Shown: positions 16,956-26,045, numbered from the stretch's first letter. The stretch: 42,802 nt of DNA from Gordoniibacillus kamchatkensis (GCF_000829455.1 NZ_JXAK01000059.1:1-42802); one strand, 5' to 3'. Program-made: numbers and translations. The notes: generated by a model from the sequence alone, not told the origin.

Positions 16956-17060
16956 ATGTTAGAAATTAATCTAAATATGTTATTATATGGAAATGATGGT
17001 TTAGATGAGATGAATTTTAAGGTACAGCTTATTTCACTGTACCTTAATAAAATGTTTTAA
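16956..17060 (+). CDS. Possible small protein (34 aa)
   Basis: Starts MLEINLNMLLYGNDG with AAAGGGAT upstream and ends LNKMF. It overlaps the stop of the opposite-strand primase gene by 4 nt and contains the 9-bp inverted repeat 17019-17027/17037-17045. Weak call based on ribosome site and composition only. Confidence 0.3.
   Translation: MLEINLNMLLYGNDGLDEMNFKVQLISLYLNKMF
17019..17045. repeat. Perfect 9-bp inverted repeat
   Basis: AAGGTACAG (17019-17027) and CTGTACCTT (17037-17045), located just past the end of the primase-like gene. No long T run on either strand, so it is a weak terminator or an mRNA 3'-end stabiliser. Confidence 0.5.
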
Positions 17061-18509
17061 CTTATCAGGTTATTGTATTGTCGTCTTGGCAATAGTTGTT
17101 TCAACTCATCGTAGGTAAAGTAAAATTGCAAACATGCCGAAATGTCATTGTAATTTTGTGTCACATATATATTATCAGCATTATTTTCTAAGTTTGGATT
17201 TTCGCTAGTTTCTAGCAAATCCAATCTATACTTATTAGGTAAGCACTTATCGCTTCCCTTTTGTTTTCGGTTTCGTTCTTCGGCGATTACTACACCTAGT
17301 TTTATCAATTTTTCGACCTGTCTAAAAACCGTGGCCTCTCCTAAGCCAGTTGTTTTTACCATTTGAGGAAACGACATGTAGAAAATACCACTTTTGAGAG
17401 CAAAGCGTTTGCTATGTATCAACAAAGCGTAAGCAAGCAGTTTTTGATTTTTTTCTGGACACTTTTTTATAATTGCCTTTATCTCCTCATATGTAACCGA
17501 TATATCTTTTTCAGGCGGCTTAATTGTATAATCTTTTGAGTATATGTATTGAACCAATTCGTCTATGTCTTTGAAACAATCCTTTAGTGGAGTTGTATAT
17601 GTATTTGGGTCTTGCTTTTTCATCCATTCATACAACTCATGCTTGGTCTGTTCCTGTTCCAAGCCACTATATTTTAGATAAGCAATAATATTTTTAATGG
17701 AATTATGTCGCTGCCTTGAACCTTTAAACCATTCAGCAACAAATCTTGTGCTCTTTCAATGGAATAATCTTCTGTCGGTTTGTATGAAGGTAAAGGTTTA
17801 TGCGCCGCGATTGCATCCTCAGTTTTGATAAATTCTTGCTTTGGAATATTATCTTTCTTTTCTTCTTCAATAACGTCCAAAACAATCTGCGAATTTATCT
17901 TTTATTGTAAAATAAATATTCTTCGCTCCGTTCTCGATCCATTACTTTCAAGCCATCTTTTATCAGGCAAAAACCGCAATATTTTTTGGTTTTTTGATGA
18001 ACCCCTAAAGGAATCTTAACTCCTTGTGCGTCTGTTGGTCTAAATTCAACTTTTTGACCATCATCAAAATATTGCAATATGTCTGATTGGATTAGTATAT
18101 GGTCGAAGAATTTCTTAGCATGTTCAATTAAAATTAAATCCTCGAAGAACAAATCAATATGATATCCTTTATTTCCGCTATAACTTATGTAGTGGTCATT
18201 GATACCAAACTCCCTCAAAGTTTCAGAAATTTTGTATGTAATCCATTTCGCCATTTCTGCGTTACTACCAAAATCTACGTCAAAAGTGATGAATTTAGTT
18301 TTGAACTTCCCTCCAAATGTCCCTATCGTAAATTCGCCTTCTAGATGCTTCTGTAAATGCCTGTCCGTTAAGGCAGTAACCTTCTTCCCTTTTTTTGTTT
18401 GCTCTCCTGCCGTAAGTGTTACGTAGTTTCTGGGATACTGGACTAGATATTTTTTCCTCTGAATGATATAAAGATCGCCTAATTTTTTTATGATTTTCTG
18501 ATTATCCAA
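17057..18509 (-). pseudogene. Archaeo-eukaryotic-type primase-like replication protein, two frameshifts
   Basis: The N-terminal part (18509-17895) reads ITFDVDFGSNAEMAKWI and YISYSGNKGYHIDLFFE. This is the acidic motif and the SGxKGxH motif of TOTE-type/archaeo-eukaryotic primases, and it then runs HQKTKKYCGFCL. A 1-nt loss in an A run near 17899 moves into the next frame (17674-17880). A second 1-nt loss near 17692 moves into the frame that gives RHNSIKNIIAYLKYSGL and ELYEWM. The last part has a winged-helix look (MVKTTGLGEATVFRQVEKL). Together it would make a protein of about 480 residues. It follows parB and DUF5659 genes on the same strand, a likely replication/maintenance module. Indels may be sequencing errors. 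Confidence 0.65.
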
Positions 18510-18533
18510 TATATGAGTAACCCCCGCTTTATT

Positions 18534-18710
18534 TTATCTAATTGTTTCTTTATATTCTGAAATCGCCCGCTCCAACTCATCATTTATGACAAAAAGATGA
18601 AATATCTTATCCGTCTTTAAATGCTTGGCTTTTGTAATAAAGTTAATCCCCTTTTCGTACCTTAAATACTTTGCGAGATTGAAGTCATAACAATAAAATA
18701 GGTCGTTCAC
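18534..18710 (-). CDS. DUF5659-like small protein
   Basis: 58 residues from GTG 18710, with GGAGG seven bases upstream, which decides the start; a longer frame to 18794 has no site. The pattern FYCYDFNLAKYLRYEKGI, then HLKTDKIFHLFVINDEL, fits DUF5659, small proteins common on Firmicute phages and integrative elements. It lies between parB and the primase-like gene, same strand. Confidence 0.6.
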   Translation of the reverse strand: MNDLFYCYDFNLAKYLRYEKGINFITKAKHLKTDKIFHLFVINDELERAISEYKETIR

Positions 18711-18796
18711 TTTATAGCCTCCGTTTGAATTATCAAATAAACATGAATCCCCGCTACAGTTAACAATGTAGCAGGGATATGTGTCACGTGACACAA

Positions 18797-20273
18797 TTAT
18801 AATTGTTCAACTTCAAATAACCTTCTGCTTATTTCCTCTTGAGAAATATCAATAGAAAGTGCTGACTCTACTGTATCTAATGCAAGTTCGAAAACTAACG
18901 TCATTGCCAGTATTAAAATTTACCACCAACATCTCAGCCAATTGTTGATTAGTCATTCTAGGTTGACCCTCACTATCTTTAATCCGATGACATTGCTCGA
19001 TTAGCAAACGCACACGAAGCAAATCCTCTTTTGATGAATGAGAAAAGTCACCAAACAGTAAATCATTAACAGTCCAACCTCTTTCACGTATGAACTCATC
19101 GGCCTCGTAAAATTCTTTTATGGTTTGAGGAAGGAAATGGGCATCCGAATGATTTGAATAAATGCCGTACATCAAAGCAAAAAAATCTGTCCAAAGTTCA
19201 TTGTTACTGTTAATTTCATTGATCAAATTGTGATAGTGGTCAGAGCTGTATATAATCGCAAGTTCTCCGTGTTCGTTTCTTCGCTCATTTCTCAGTGAAT
19301 CAAATAAATTTACAAAACGATAATTGCTTGGCTGTATCCATTCTATCGCTGTTTCTTGGTCAATGGGATTCTCTTTGTTTCGAATCGAATCATAGAACCT
19401 ATCAATCGACCATTTTCTAAATTTTTTATCGTACGAATGCTTGAGTAAATCCTTTTCAAATTCAGCAGCGAAATCTAAATCTTCAGAAGTCAGGTTTTCA
19501 AAATTGTTTCCGTACATGTAACAAAACATATCTATTGACAATCCGAATGGCAATCTTTCCCTCTTCGTGTACATTAAAGCCGAACCAAAATTTAAGGATT
19601 GGCGAATTGAGGAAAACACAAGTGCATAATACCACTCATCTACCCATTTTTTTACATCCGTAACCGATATAGATTCTTTACTCCAAAAATATGTACTGAA
19701 CTTACTTTGAAATAATTCGAACAAATCCTGTTTAACAATTGAATAACTCTCTGTACATATGCGCTCAAGAATTGGTTTTAATCGAAGAAGTTGTTTGGCG
19801 TGGCCTTCTTTAATCAAACCTTTAATGATCATATTCTGAACGCCCTCAGACAATTTCAACAATCGTAACTTACTTGTTACATAATCACGAGTCTTACTTA
19901 TCTTCTTTGCAATCTCTTCATGAGTCATGCCTAGTTGTGTATACCTAAGAAAAGTTTGTGCTTCCTCGATTGGTGTCAATTGTTCACGCTGAATATTTTC
20001 AATAACAGACAAATGAAAAGCATCTTCATCGTTCAAATCCCTAATTTTTGCTTGAATCGTTTCAAGTTTAGCAATTAGATGCGCCCGATATCTACGCTCA
20101 CCTTGGACAATTTCATACATATCATTTCCTGTTGGTCGAACGAGAATTGGTTCCTGTAATCCATCATTTAAAATTGAATTGGCGAGTTCATTAAGCGATT
20201 CTTCGTCAAAGTGTTTTCGTGGCTGATTTGGATTGGGCACAATTTTACTGATTTCGATTTCTTTGATTAGCAT
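18797..20273 (-). CDS. ParB/Spo0J-like partition or regulatory protein, frameshifted near its end
   Basis: The N-terminal ParB nuclease-like domain shows NPNQPRKHFDEESLNELA, then the CTP-binding-type motif YEIVQGERRYRAHLIA (residues about 52-67), then VIENIQREQLTPIEEA. A helix-turn-helix follows (MTHEEIAKKISKTRDYVTSK). About 270 C-terminal residues are element-specific. The first stop is at 18849, but the overlapping frame from about 18885 continues LVFELALDTVESALSIDIS and EEISRRLFEVEQL to TAA at 18797, so a small indel is likely. ATG 20273 has AAAGGAG upstream. Preceded by a 15-bp-arm inverted repeat with promoter elements. Confidence 0.8.
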
Positions 20274-20309
20274 ACTTGGTTATCTCCTTTATATTTTTTT
20301 AATTTTCAT

Positions 20310-20353
20310 CTTGTACAACTCATATTTTTCCTGTATAATATGAGTTGTACAAG
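20310..20353. promoter_or_regulatory. Operator/promoter upstream of parB: 15-bp perfect inverted repeat
   Basis: CTTGTACAACTCATA (20310-20324) is exactly inverted at 20339-20353, with a 14-bp spacer. On the plus strand TTGTAC (20311-20316) and TATAAT (20334-20339) are 17 bp apart, a good sigma-A promoter lying wholly inside the palindrome. By symmetry a TTGTAC also faces parB on the minus strand, with a weaker -10. A repressor bound here would block both. Confidence 0.65.
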
Positions 20354-20460
20354 AGTGTACCGTTATATTTTAGCTGGTGCTTAAATGCACATTACGCTGA
20401 GGGTTTGACAGAAAAAAATGTCGAATCCTTTTTGGCGTTAAAAAATAGCACTCCTCATAA

Positions 20461-20567
20461 ATAGTATACTATGTTTGACCTTCCTTGATCAATTGTTTTT
20501 AACACTTTACTTATATTTGTTTCCTATTAATTAAATTAGGTGAATATGTGCTTCCTATTAATTAAAT
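20461..20567. repeat. 12-bp palindrome and two 16-bp direct repeats upstream of parB
   Basis: ATAGTATACTAT (20461-20472) is a perfect palindrome. TTCCTATTAATTAAAT occurs at 20521-20536 and again at 20552-20567, 31 bp apart (three helical turns). The A+T richness and spacing are iteron-like. The region 20354-20655 contains no convincing gene. Confidence 0.5.
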
Positions 20568-20655
20568 ACCCACGTTTCCTTGGTCTATCCCTTTTTCTCT
20601 TTTCCCGTAACGTAGGTTTAAAGATTGAACAGGGGAATCAGGTATACTCCCCCTC

Positions 20656-20859
20656 CTATTCCTCAAAACAGGCCACATAAGCACATCCCATTGTCTCAGC
20701 AATTTTTTGTGCTTCATGTTCCCCATGTTCGACATTGCTCCAGCAACCGATCTCCTGCACATATTGCTCACCTTCAATATTTATAATAATCGAAACTTGA
20801 CAGCGTTCCGTTTGACGATCGATCCTGGATTGGACGTAAGTTGTTATATCTTCATTCAT
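20656..20859 (-). CDS. Hypothetical protein
   Basis: 67 residues from the ATG at 20859 (MNEDITTYVQSRIDRQ), with AAGGGGGG upstream. A short antiparallel-sheet-like region (CQVSIIINIEGEQYVQEIG) is followed by a helix (HEAQKIAETMGCAYVACFEE). No family recognised. Downstream of 20932-21726, same strand. Confidence 0.55.
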   Translation of the reverse strand: MNEDITTYVQSRIDRQTERCQVSIIINIEGEQYVQEIGCWSNVEHGEHEAQKIAETMGCAYVACFEE

Positions 20860-20931
20860 GTTTTTAAATCCCCCCTTAGCGGCAAAGCGGCCACTATTAT
20901 CTTGTGGAATAAACGACAAAATTTTTACCTG

Positions 20932-21726
20932 TCAAGGCGAAGAAAATAATCGCTTGTTCTCCCCCTTGAACAATTTCTTGTTTTGCGGTAGGTTGGCCTT
21001 ACCTAGTTTAAACGAATGCGTTTTGATAAATTTTTCTTCTGGTAAGGACAGTTCTAATTCCGGAAAAAGTTTTTGAACCAAATCCAATCTAATGCCGGTT
21101 GTTAGGCGTCCCGCTTCATTCACCTTGATATTTTCGAATAGAAGATATTCTTTAATAAACTGTCTAAAATCATCTGGTGAATATCTGTCGAAAACGTCTG
21201 CAATTGGCTCCAGTTGTAGAATCTCAATATATGTTGAATGAGCATTCCTATCATTTTCGTAATTTGAATAATGGCCTTTGTACGAAACATCCACGCACCA
21301 AAGGAAAATCTTCTGATCATCAGAAAGACTCTTTAAATCAAACACACTGAACAAGGACAATATGAGCATGTTCGTTCCCATACAGTATTTCTGAAAATAG
21401 TTATCTCTGGTGATGTTTAAAATATTGTTGATGTTGCAGCTATTAGGATTCGGCGTATCTCCCGCATTAAGAAGCGTCACATGATTATCGAAGCAGTAGG
21501 CATTCCCTTCCAAGGCAATATCTACGCCTATGAGCTTTTCCCCTTTTGGCTGCTGATTTGATTTATAAATACTGCTGAAGTCGTAAAAATGCGATATATT
21601 CCAATTTTTTATCTTTTTTAGGAGTGTTGCCGAAAAAAAGCTATCTATATCGTTCGACAAGCACATGCTAAAATTAGCATCACTCCAAATCCATTCTGGC
21701 ATTTTTGATTTAATTTCATGTTGCAT
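20932..21726 (-). CDS. Hypothetical protein, possibly DHH-phosphoesterase-like
   Basis: 264 residues. The segments SNDIDSFFSATLLKKI (about 24-39), SHFYDFSSIY and GVDIALEGNAYCFDNHVT (Asp and DNH) recall the spacing of DHH-type phosphoesterases, where Asp and His bind metal. The canonical DHH triplet itself is not present (DNH instead), so the assignment is tentative. No signal peptide. Ribosome site weak (GAGCA). Confidence 0.45.
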   Translation of the reverse strand: MQHEIKSKMPEWIWSDANFSMCLSNDIDSFFSATLLKKIKNWNISHFYDFSSIYKSNQQPKGEKLIGVDIALEGNAYCFDNHVTLLNAGDTPNPNSCNINNILNITRDNYFQKYCMGTNMLILSLFSVFDLKSLSDDQKIFLWCVDVSYKGHYSNYENDRNAHSTYIEILQLEPIADVFDRYSPDDFRQFIKEYLLFENIKVNEAGRLTTGIRLDLVQKLFPELELSLPEEKFIKTHSFKLGKANLPQNKKLFKGENKRLFSSP

Positions 21727-21849
21727 TGCTCAGGCGAAAGAAAAAACATTTTCGCCTTCTCTTACTTCTTGCTCAAATATCAATGTTGCTGTTCTATTGC
21801 ATTTTCTCCCTTTAAAAAATCATTGATTCTACAAAAGGGAGAAGACGTT

Positions 21850-21921
21850 ATGTTTTGTTATCCTTCAACCGTTTCACCGTCCTTTTGGGAATTTTTATGT
21901 AAAAAGAAGCGGAAGGGTTAG
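21850..21921 (+). CDS. Possible 23-aa peptide
   Basis: Starts at ATG with AAAGGGAG eight bases upstream. The peptide has an aromatic/hydrophobic core (SPSFWEFLC) and a basic end (KKKRKG). It could be a small toxin-like or signalling peptide, but nothing confirms translation. Confidence 0.3.
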   Translation: MFCYPSTVSPSFWEFLCKKKRKG

Positions 21922-21941
21922 TCCCGCTCCTTAAGAAAACC

Positions 21942-21965
21942 AAAAAAGCCACCTTTTCAGGTGAC
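21942..21965 (-). terminator. Rho-independent terminator of the toxin-antitoxin operon
   Basis: On the minus strand GTCACC and GGTGGC pair across TGAAAA and are followed by TTTTTT, eight bases after the toxin stop codon. Confidence 0.65.
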
Positions 21966-21972
21966 TTTATGT

Positions 21973-22346
21973 TTATTTACAATAAGTTTCAATTAGATAA
22001 ATTATTTCTTTTTCAGTTATATTCTCTTGGTCTTTCTTATAGTAGATTGTTAAAAGAAATATCGTTGTATCATCTTTTACAACATAATAAATTAATCTAT
22101 ATCCGTTTGACTTACCAACGTTAGTATCTGTATTTGCAACTCTAACCTTATATGATGATTCATTTCTGGTAATTTTAAATTGGGGATTTCGTCACCAATT
22201 AAATTACCATTTTGAAGTTCTTTAATAACTTCGTCAACATCATCTTCGATATGATTGAACTTCTTTTTTCTCTTATAAAATTTAATGTCTTTTTCAAATT
22301 GCTCAGTGGCTATGATCGTATACAAAACAATAACCCCGCTCGTCAC
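21973..22346 (-). pseudogene. RelE/ParE-family toxin, frameshifted
   Basis: The N-terminal part YTIIATEQFEKDIKFYKRKK and IEDDVDEVIKELQNGN is typical of RelE/HigB-like toxins. After LPEM (near 22177) a 1-nt loss moves into another frame that gives SYKVRVANTDTNVGKSNGYR, then LIYYVVKDDTTIFLLTIYYK, and ends at 21973. This is the classic catalytic beta-sheet core. The GTG at 22346 overlaps the antitoxin stop (GTGA); a TTG at 22322 that starts YTIIA with GGGG upstream is an alternative. Expected activity: ribosome-dependent mRNA cleavage or gyrase inhibition. Confidence 0.75.
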
Positions 22347-22510
22347 TTATCTTTTTTCAATTCGTCCCTTAATTCAGACCAAGTTTTTCCCTTCTTCTTT
22401 CCTTGGCGAATCAGTTTCATTTCAATAAGTGATTGCTTAAGTGATTCAGCGGGAGTGGTTGGCCGCTTAACCAATGCGTCCATATTCTTCTTCCCTCTCT
22501 TCTTTCCCAT
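22343..22510 (-). CDS. Cognate antitoxin, small basic protein
   Basis: 55 residues from an ATG with GGGAGGTG upstream. Lysine-rich N-terminus (MGKKRGKKNMDAL), then ESLKQSLIEMKLIRQGKK, typical of the C-terminal toxin-binding arm of small antitoxins, ending ELRDELKKDK. Its TGA overlaps the toxin start by 4 nt, implying coupled translation. No classical DNA-binding motif is obvious. Confidence 0.65.
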   Translation of the reverse strand: MGKKRGKKNMDALVKRPTTPAESLKQSLIEMKLIRQGKKKGKTWSELRDELKKDK

Positions 22511-22661
22511 AAAACACCTCCCAGCAAGCTTGTTAGGAAGATGTATATGAGTCTATGTAATTTAAAATTAACAGATTAGATACTTGAAAGATGCTATATA
22601 CTATTTGGCTTCTTTTACTAAGTACATCTTAGCACATTTTAGGAGATTTGGGTGAAAGAAT

Positions 22662-22707
22662 TTATAGGCAATTTGTCAATAATTCTTTATAAGAAAATTG
22701 CCTATAA
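22662..22707. repeat. 13-bp perfect inverted repeat
   Basis: TTATAGGCAATTT (22662-22674) and AAATTGCCTATAA (22695-22707), spacer 20 bp. It lies just past the end of the Fn3-like gene and upstream of the TA operon. No T run, so it may be an operator or a transcript-end hairpin. Confidence 0.55.
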
Positions 22708-22743
22708 GATATAAACGTGATCTTAGGCAATGAAACGCATTCC

Positions 22744-23352
22744 CTACGTAACACTATTGATACTATTTTTATAACTTGCAAAGAATGATGAATTATTGAA
22801 TACGGTACTACTATTAGGCACAACCGGAACTTGTGGGGGATTTAATGTACTAATCGCATTATATATCTCAGTCCATAAAGCAACACTATTTGCTGTTGCC
22901 CCCACAGGCCAAGTCGTAAATGAGTAAGGAGTAAATCCTTTATAATTTCGAACTGCATTTATATTGTCCTGTAAATTTTTTATTTCTTGTGCTGATACCT
23001 GTAATCGAACCCCGCTTGCTTTAGAAATGCTCCAATCAAATAGTGCTGGTCTTGCTGTCCCTGTGGTAGTAAAAGCAAAACTGCCGCAAGCAACAGTAGC
23101 ATTGCCGGGGGGCGCAGTAACCACATAGCCATATGCCACATAACTTGTTCCCGGTGACAGACCCGTTATGTTTCCCCATCCAGTTGTATATCCGGTTCCG
23201 GGAGGTGATGGTGGATATACTGGAGCGGTGGATACCCCATTGACTGTTGCATAAGCTTGGCTATATTGATTGGTGTCCCACAAGTAACCAAGATTTTCAA
23301 TGTAAAATTGTGCTCCTGTGTTTCCAATACTGGTAACTACTATGTCTGCCAT
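22744..23352 (-). CDS. Fibronectin-type-III-like surface or fibre protein
   Basis: 202 residues from the ATG at 23352, with AAAGGGG upstream; the longer frame to 23523 crosses the divergent promoter. Residues 1-100 look like one Fn3/Ig-like module (GNTGAQFYIENLGYLWD ... ITGLSPGTSYVAYGYVV ... GSFAFTTTG). A Pro/Gly linker precedes the helical section EIKNLQDNINAVRNYKGF. No signal peptide, so it may be a structural fibre subunit and not a secreted protein. Confidence 0.6.
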   Translation of the reverse strand: MADIVVTSIGNTGAQFYIENLGYLWDTNQYSQAYATVNGVSTAPVYPPSPPGTGYTTGWGNITGLSPGTSYVAYGYVVTAPPGNATVACGSFAFTTTGTARPALFDWSISKASGVRLQVSAQEIKNLQDNINAVRNYKGFTPYSFTTWPVGATANSVALWTEIYNAISTLNPPQVPVVPNSSTVFNNSSFFASYKNSINSVT

Positions 23353-23548
23353 ATATATTCCCCTTTCTGTTTGTCCAACAAAATTTCTAATAAGATATGA
23401 ATAACCAATAAAAATACAAACCAATAAAAATACAATAAAAATACAATTGACAATTGAAAGTATTTGCTGTATATTTCTAGGTCTACTTTTATCAACGATT
23501 TGTGGTATAATAATCAGAGCCACATTTTGGATATTGGGAGGTTTGATT

Positions 23549-24192
23549 ATGCTTAAAAAATATAGACAATTGATTGTCGGTATATTGATTGGATGTTTCC
23601 TAATGTTGGGAACGTCTGTGTTTGCTGAAGATGGCCTACAAAAAATTGAAGCCTACCTTCGCCCTAATTTGCCTATTACACTTAATGGATCGTCTATTAA
23701 GTTAGATAATTCTCCGGTTATGTATAATGGAAATACTTACTTAAGATTGCGCGACTTGGCTTCATTGCTACCGGGCTTGAGTATAAATTGGAATGAGCAG
23801 ACGCAAACGGTTGAGTTGGTGACATATGGCGATAACGCTCCCGCACAATCAACCACGCCGCTTACTACTACAACGCAGCAACCAACAACAGATAATAATG
23901 GAAGTCAATCAACACAAGATATGATATTTTACAACGCTTCAGATGTTTACAATAAATATCCGCCTATGGGAAAAAGATTCGATGATAACGGTCATATATT
24001 ATGATAATTAACGGCGTCGAATTTGATCAACAAGCAATCCTAACCGATAGCGATAAATTTCATGATGCTAAAACGAATCAACTGTACTTTTCAGAAAAAT
24101 ATTATTTACATTTCATCTCAAAACAACAGTTGGCACAGTTCCAGAAATACAAAGTTGACTTTAATAATAAAACAGTAACACCCATCAAATAA
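23549..24192 (+). pseudogene. Exported stalk-domain protein, probably frameshifted
   Basis: From ATG 23549 (GGGAGG upstream) a signal peptide LIVGILIGCFLMLGTSVFA precedes one stalk domain (PVMYNGNTYLRLRDLASLLP, INWNEQTQTVEL) and a Thr/Gln-rich linker. The frame stops at 24004 with TGA overlapping an ATG (24001) that continues IINGVEFDQQAILTD and ends at 24192. The downstream part has no ribosome site and completes the linker logically, so a 1-nt loss is more likely than a second gene. Related to the 9746-10849 protein by domain. Divergent from 22744-23352. Confidence 0.65.
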
Positions 24193-24205
24193 GATGGGTG
24201 TTTTT
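24178..24205 (+). terminator. Rho-independent terminator
   Basis: ACACCCATC (24178-24186) and GATGGGTGT (24193-24201), then TTTT. Terminates the stalk-protein gene between convergent genes. Confidence 0.85.
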
Positions 24206-24207
24206 CA

Positions 24208-25362
24208 TTAAATCAACTTGATTGTTGCACTTGTATTAACCCAATCTTTTGTTGCTACTTCTGCACCATTATAACTAAAGTATCCAACCGACACATCGAC
24301 TTGGCTTGCTGCAGACAATCTCATTAAATTGCCTTGAAAATCAATACTGGAACCACCGGGAGCGACTATTGATTGTCTGCTAGTATTAGTAGCATTCGTT
24401 AAATATAAATTACTTCCAAGTGTAATATCTTGCGTCACGTTAATATTTGTATTCGAAGTAATACTTCCACCTGTGATCGTGGCTCCTGTAATATTTCCAC
24501 CATTGATATTGCTTGCTGTTAACGTAAAACCCGTGAGGGTTCCCACTTGAATCTGTCCCGCCGAAATCGAATCAATGTATTGTCCACTGATTTTATTTCC
24601 ATTGAGGACGGAAACCCCTTGAATTTTGAAGTCTTGGGCATTGACGATGCCGTTGAAGGTTCCCCCTGTAGCCGTAATATTACCGGTAATCATCAAATTC
24701 CCGTTGGTATCCGTGTGATGGACGTTCGTTCGTTTTAAATTTGGCTTTTCTTTTATATGAGCATCGTGTAAAATCTGTACGTCACTTTTATCCATTTTAT
24801 AGATTTTCAGATTTCCACCTATGCCCTCGAAAGAAATATCATCAAATGCACGAATAAAAGATTCTACAAAATTATTATCCTTCTGGTATTCTTCAATAAT
24901 TTTCGTACCAATGATTTCATTTTTTATGCCAGCGCTTAAAATTTGATAATCATCGGTTCCTTCATGTCTATTTAATTTAAAATTGTGTTTATCGGTGAAG
25001 TGATAAATAACCGCTTTTCCATTCTCAAATGTACCTATAGTAAAGGTAAGCAAGGCCACATCAAGCCCATTTAATGCCTTCTCCCTACTGTCATCGAATT
25101 TGGAAATATAATTTTCATATTCATGTTTTGCTATTTTGAGCAATTCATCAACTGTTTTTGTCTTGGACTTATCAAATTCATCCATGACTTGCTTTGTTCC
25201 GATTGAACTCCCACAAGCAAAAATCATCAAATTTTTATATATGAATATCTTTTTAACATTTTCATTCACTCGATATAGAACATCATTGACATATGTAGAG
25301 GCAGCGGTATCGCTGCCAAATATAATCAGATTTTTATGTAAGACGATTCCTAAACAACTCAT
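24208..25362 (-). CDS. Ntn-hydrolase-like (proteasome-fold) domain fused to phage-fibre-like repeats
   Basis: 384 residues. The first about 190 resemble a proteasome/HslV subunit: the start MSCLGIVLHKNLIIFGSDTAAS has Ser/Cys just after Met, as for an N-terminal nucleophile. GSD supplies the conserved Asp, NVKKIFIYKNL the Lys, and then ACGSSIGTKQV follows. The C-terminal half is a glycine-rich beta-repeat series (NGNLMITGNITATGGTFNG, VNAQDFKIQG, GGNITGATITGGSI), as in tail-fibre and collar proteins. ATG 25362 is chosen because GAGGAG lies nine bases upstream. Catalytic activity is untested inference. Confidence 0.6.
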   Translation of the reverse strand: MSCLGIVLHKNLIIFGSDTAASTYVNDVLYRVNENVKKIFIYKNLMIFACGSSIGTKQVMDEFDKSKTKTVDELLKIAKHEYENYISKFDDSREKALNGLDVALLTFTIGTFENGKAVIYHFTDKHNFKLNRHEGTDDYQILSAGIKNEIIGTKIIEEYQKDNNFVESFIRAFDDISFEGIGGNLKIYKMDKSDVQILHDAHIKEKPNLKRTNVHHTDTNGNLMITGNITATGGTFNGIVNAQDFKIQGVSVLNGNKISGQYIDSISAGQIQVGTLTGFTLTASNINGGNITGATITGGSITSNTNINVTQDITLGSNLYLTNATNTSRQSIVAPGGSSIDFQGNLMRLSAASQVDVSVGYFSYNGAEVATKDWVNTSATIKLI

Positions 25363-25392
25363 CGCAAGCATTCTCCTCTACTTGTTAAACCA

Positions 25393-26040
25393 TTAACAAC
25401 TGAACAATATGGTCTTAATCTGTTTTAACTCTTTATCTTCTGGAATCGATACATTTGCACTTTGGATTCCATCTTTAGTTATAATGTACCCCTGCATATA
25501 ACCGCCGACATATTCTCCATATTGTTTAGAAAAATGAACCATTGTTTCATAAAATGCATCGTCTATTGCCTTGTTATTAGAATCATCGCTATTGTAAAGA
25601 TTTTCAACATATCTTAAAGCTTCATTATTTTTAAGTCCAATAGCGAAAATATTTTGTAGGTCATTGATGAACTTGATGGCTTTAAAGTCATTCTCATCAT
25701 TCATTTTATGAATGGTTGCTACACCATCAATGATAGAGAATACACAAATTTCAGTAGTAAACTCTACATTGGGTAAATTATCTTTGAAGTTTCGAACAAC
25801 TTCCCTAGCCTTTTCTGAGATTTGCTCAAATGAAGAATCATCTTTGATTTGATTAAAAATTGCTTCTGCAACATTAACCAAACCATGAATATGTATTACC
25901 TTATCTCCAAATCGACGCAGTTTCGAGAAGTTGCCCGCTACACAATAAACTTCTTCTCCGTGTAAATAGCTGATGCGAGTATCAGCGCATACCAAAATAT
26001 CTCCATTTTTATGATCAATATAACTTAAGCACAATCCCAT
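25393..26040 (-). CDS. Ntn-hydrolase-like (proteasome-fold) protein
   Basis: About 215 residues. MGLCLSYIDHKNGDILVCAD then TRISY echo a proteasome beta-subunit N-terminus (Ala-Asp-Thr-Arg), followed by KLRRFGDKVIHIHG, the usual Lys strand and Gly turn. It has no fibre repeats. I prefer ATG 26040 (GGAGAG nine bases upstream) to 26049. No Thr/Ser/Cys directly follows Met in this choice (Gly2), so it may be a non-catalytic partner of the neighbouring 24208-25362 protein. The two genes are adjacent and co-directional (30-nt gap). Confidence 0.55.
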   Translation of the reverse strand: MGLCLSYIDHKNGDILVCADTRISYLHGEEVYCVAGNFSKLRRFGDKVIHIHGLVNVAEAIFNQIKDDSSFEQISEKAREVVRNFKDNLPNVEFTTEICVFSIIDGVATIHKMNDENDFKAIKFINDLQNIFAIGLKNNEALRYVENLYNSDDSNNKAIDDAFYETMVHFSKQYGEYVGGYMQGYIITKDGIQSANVSIPEDKELKQIKTILFSC

Positions 26041-26045
26041 TTTTT

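Noticed and set aside
20562-20777. 71-codon minus frame overlapping 20656-20859
   Set aside because: Other-frame shadow of the better-supported gene; basic and Met-rich without a ribosome site.
24001-24192. Separate second gene after the stalk-domain protein
   Set aside because: It has no ribosome site and reads as the continuation of the same protein; kept as a probable frameshift, though ATGA-coupled translation is not excluded.
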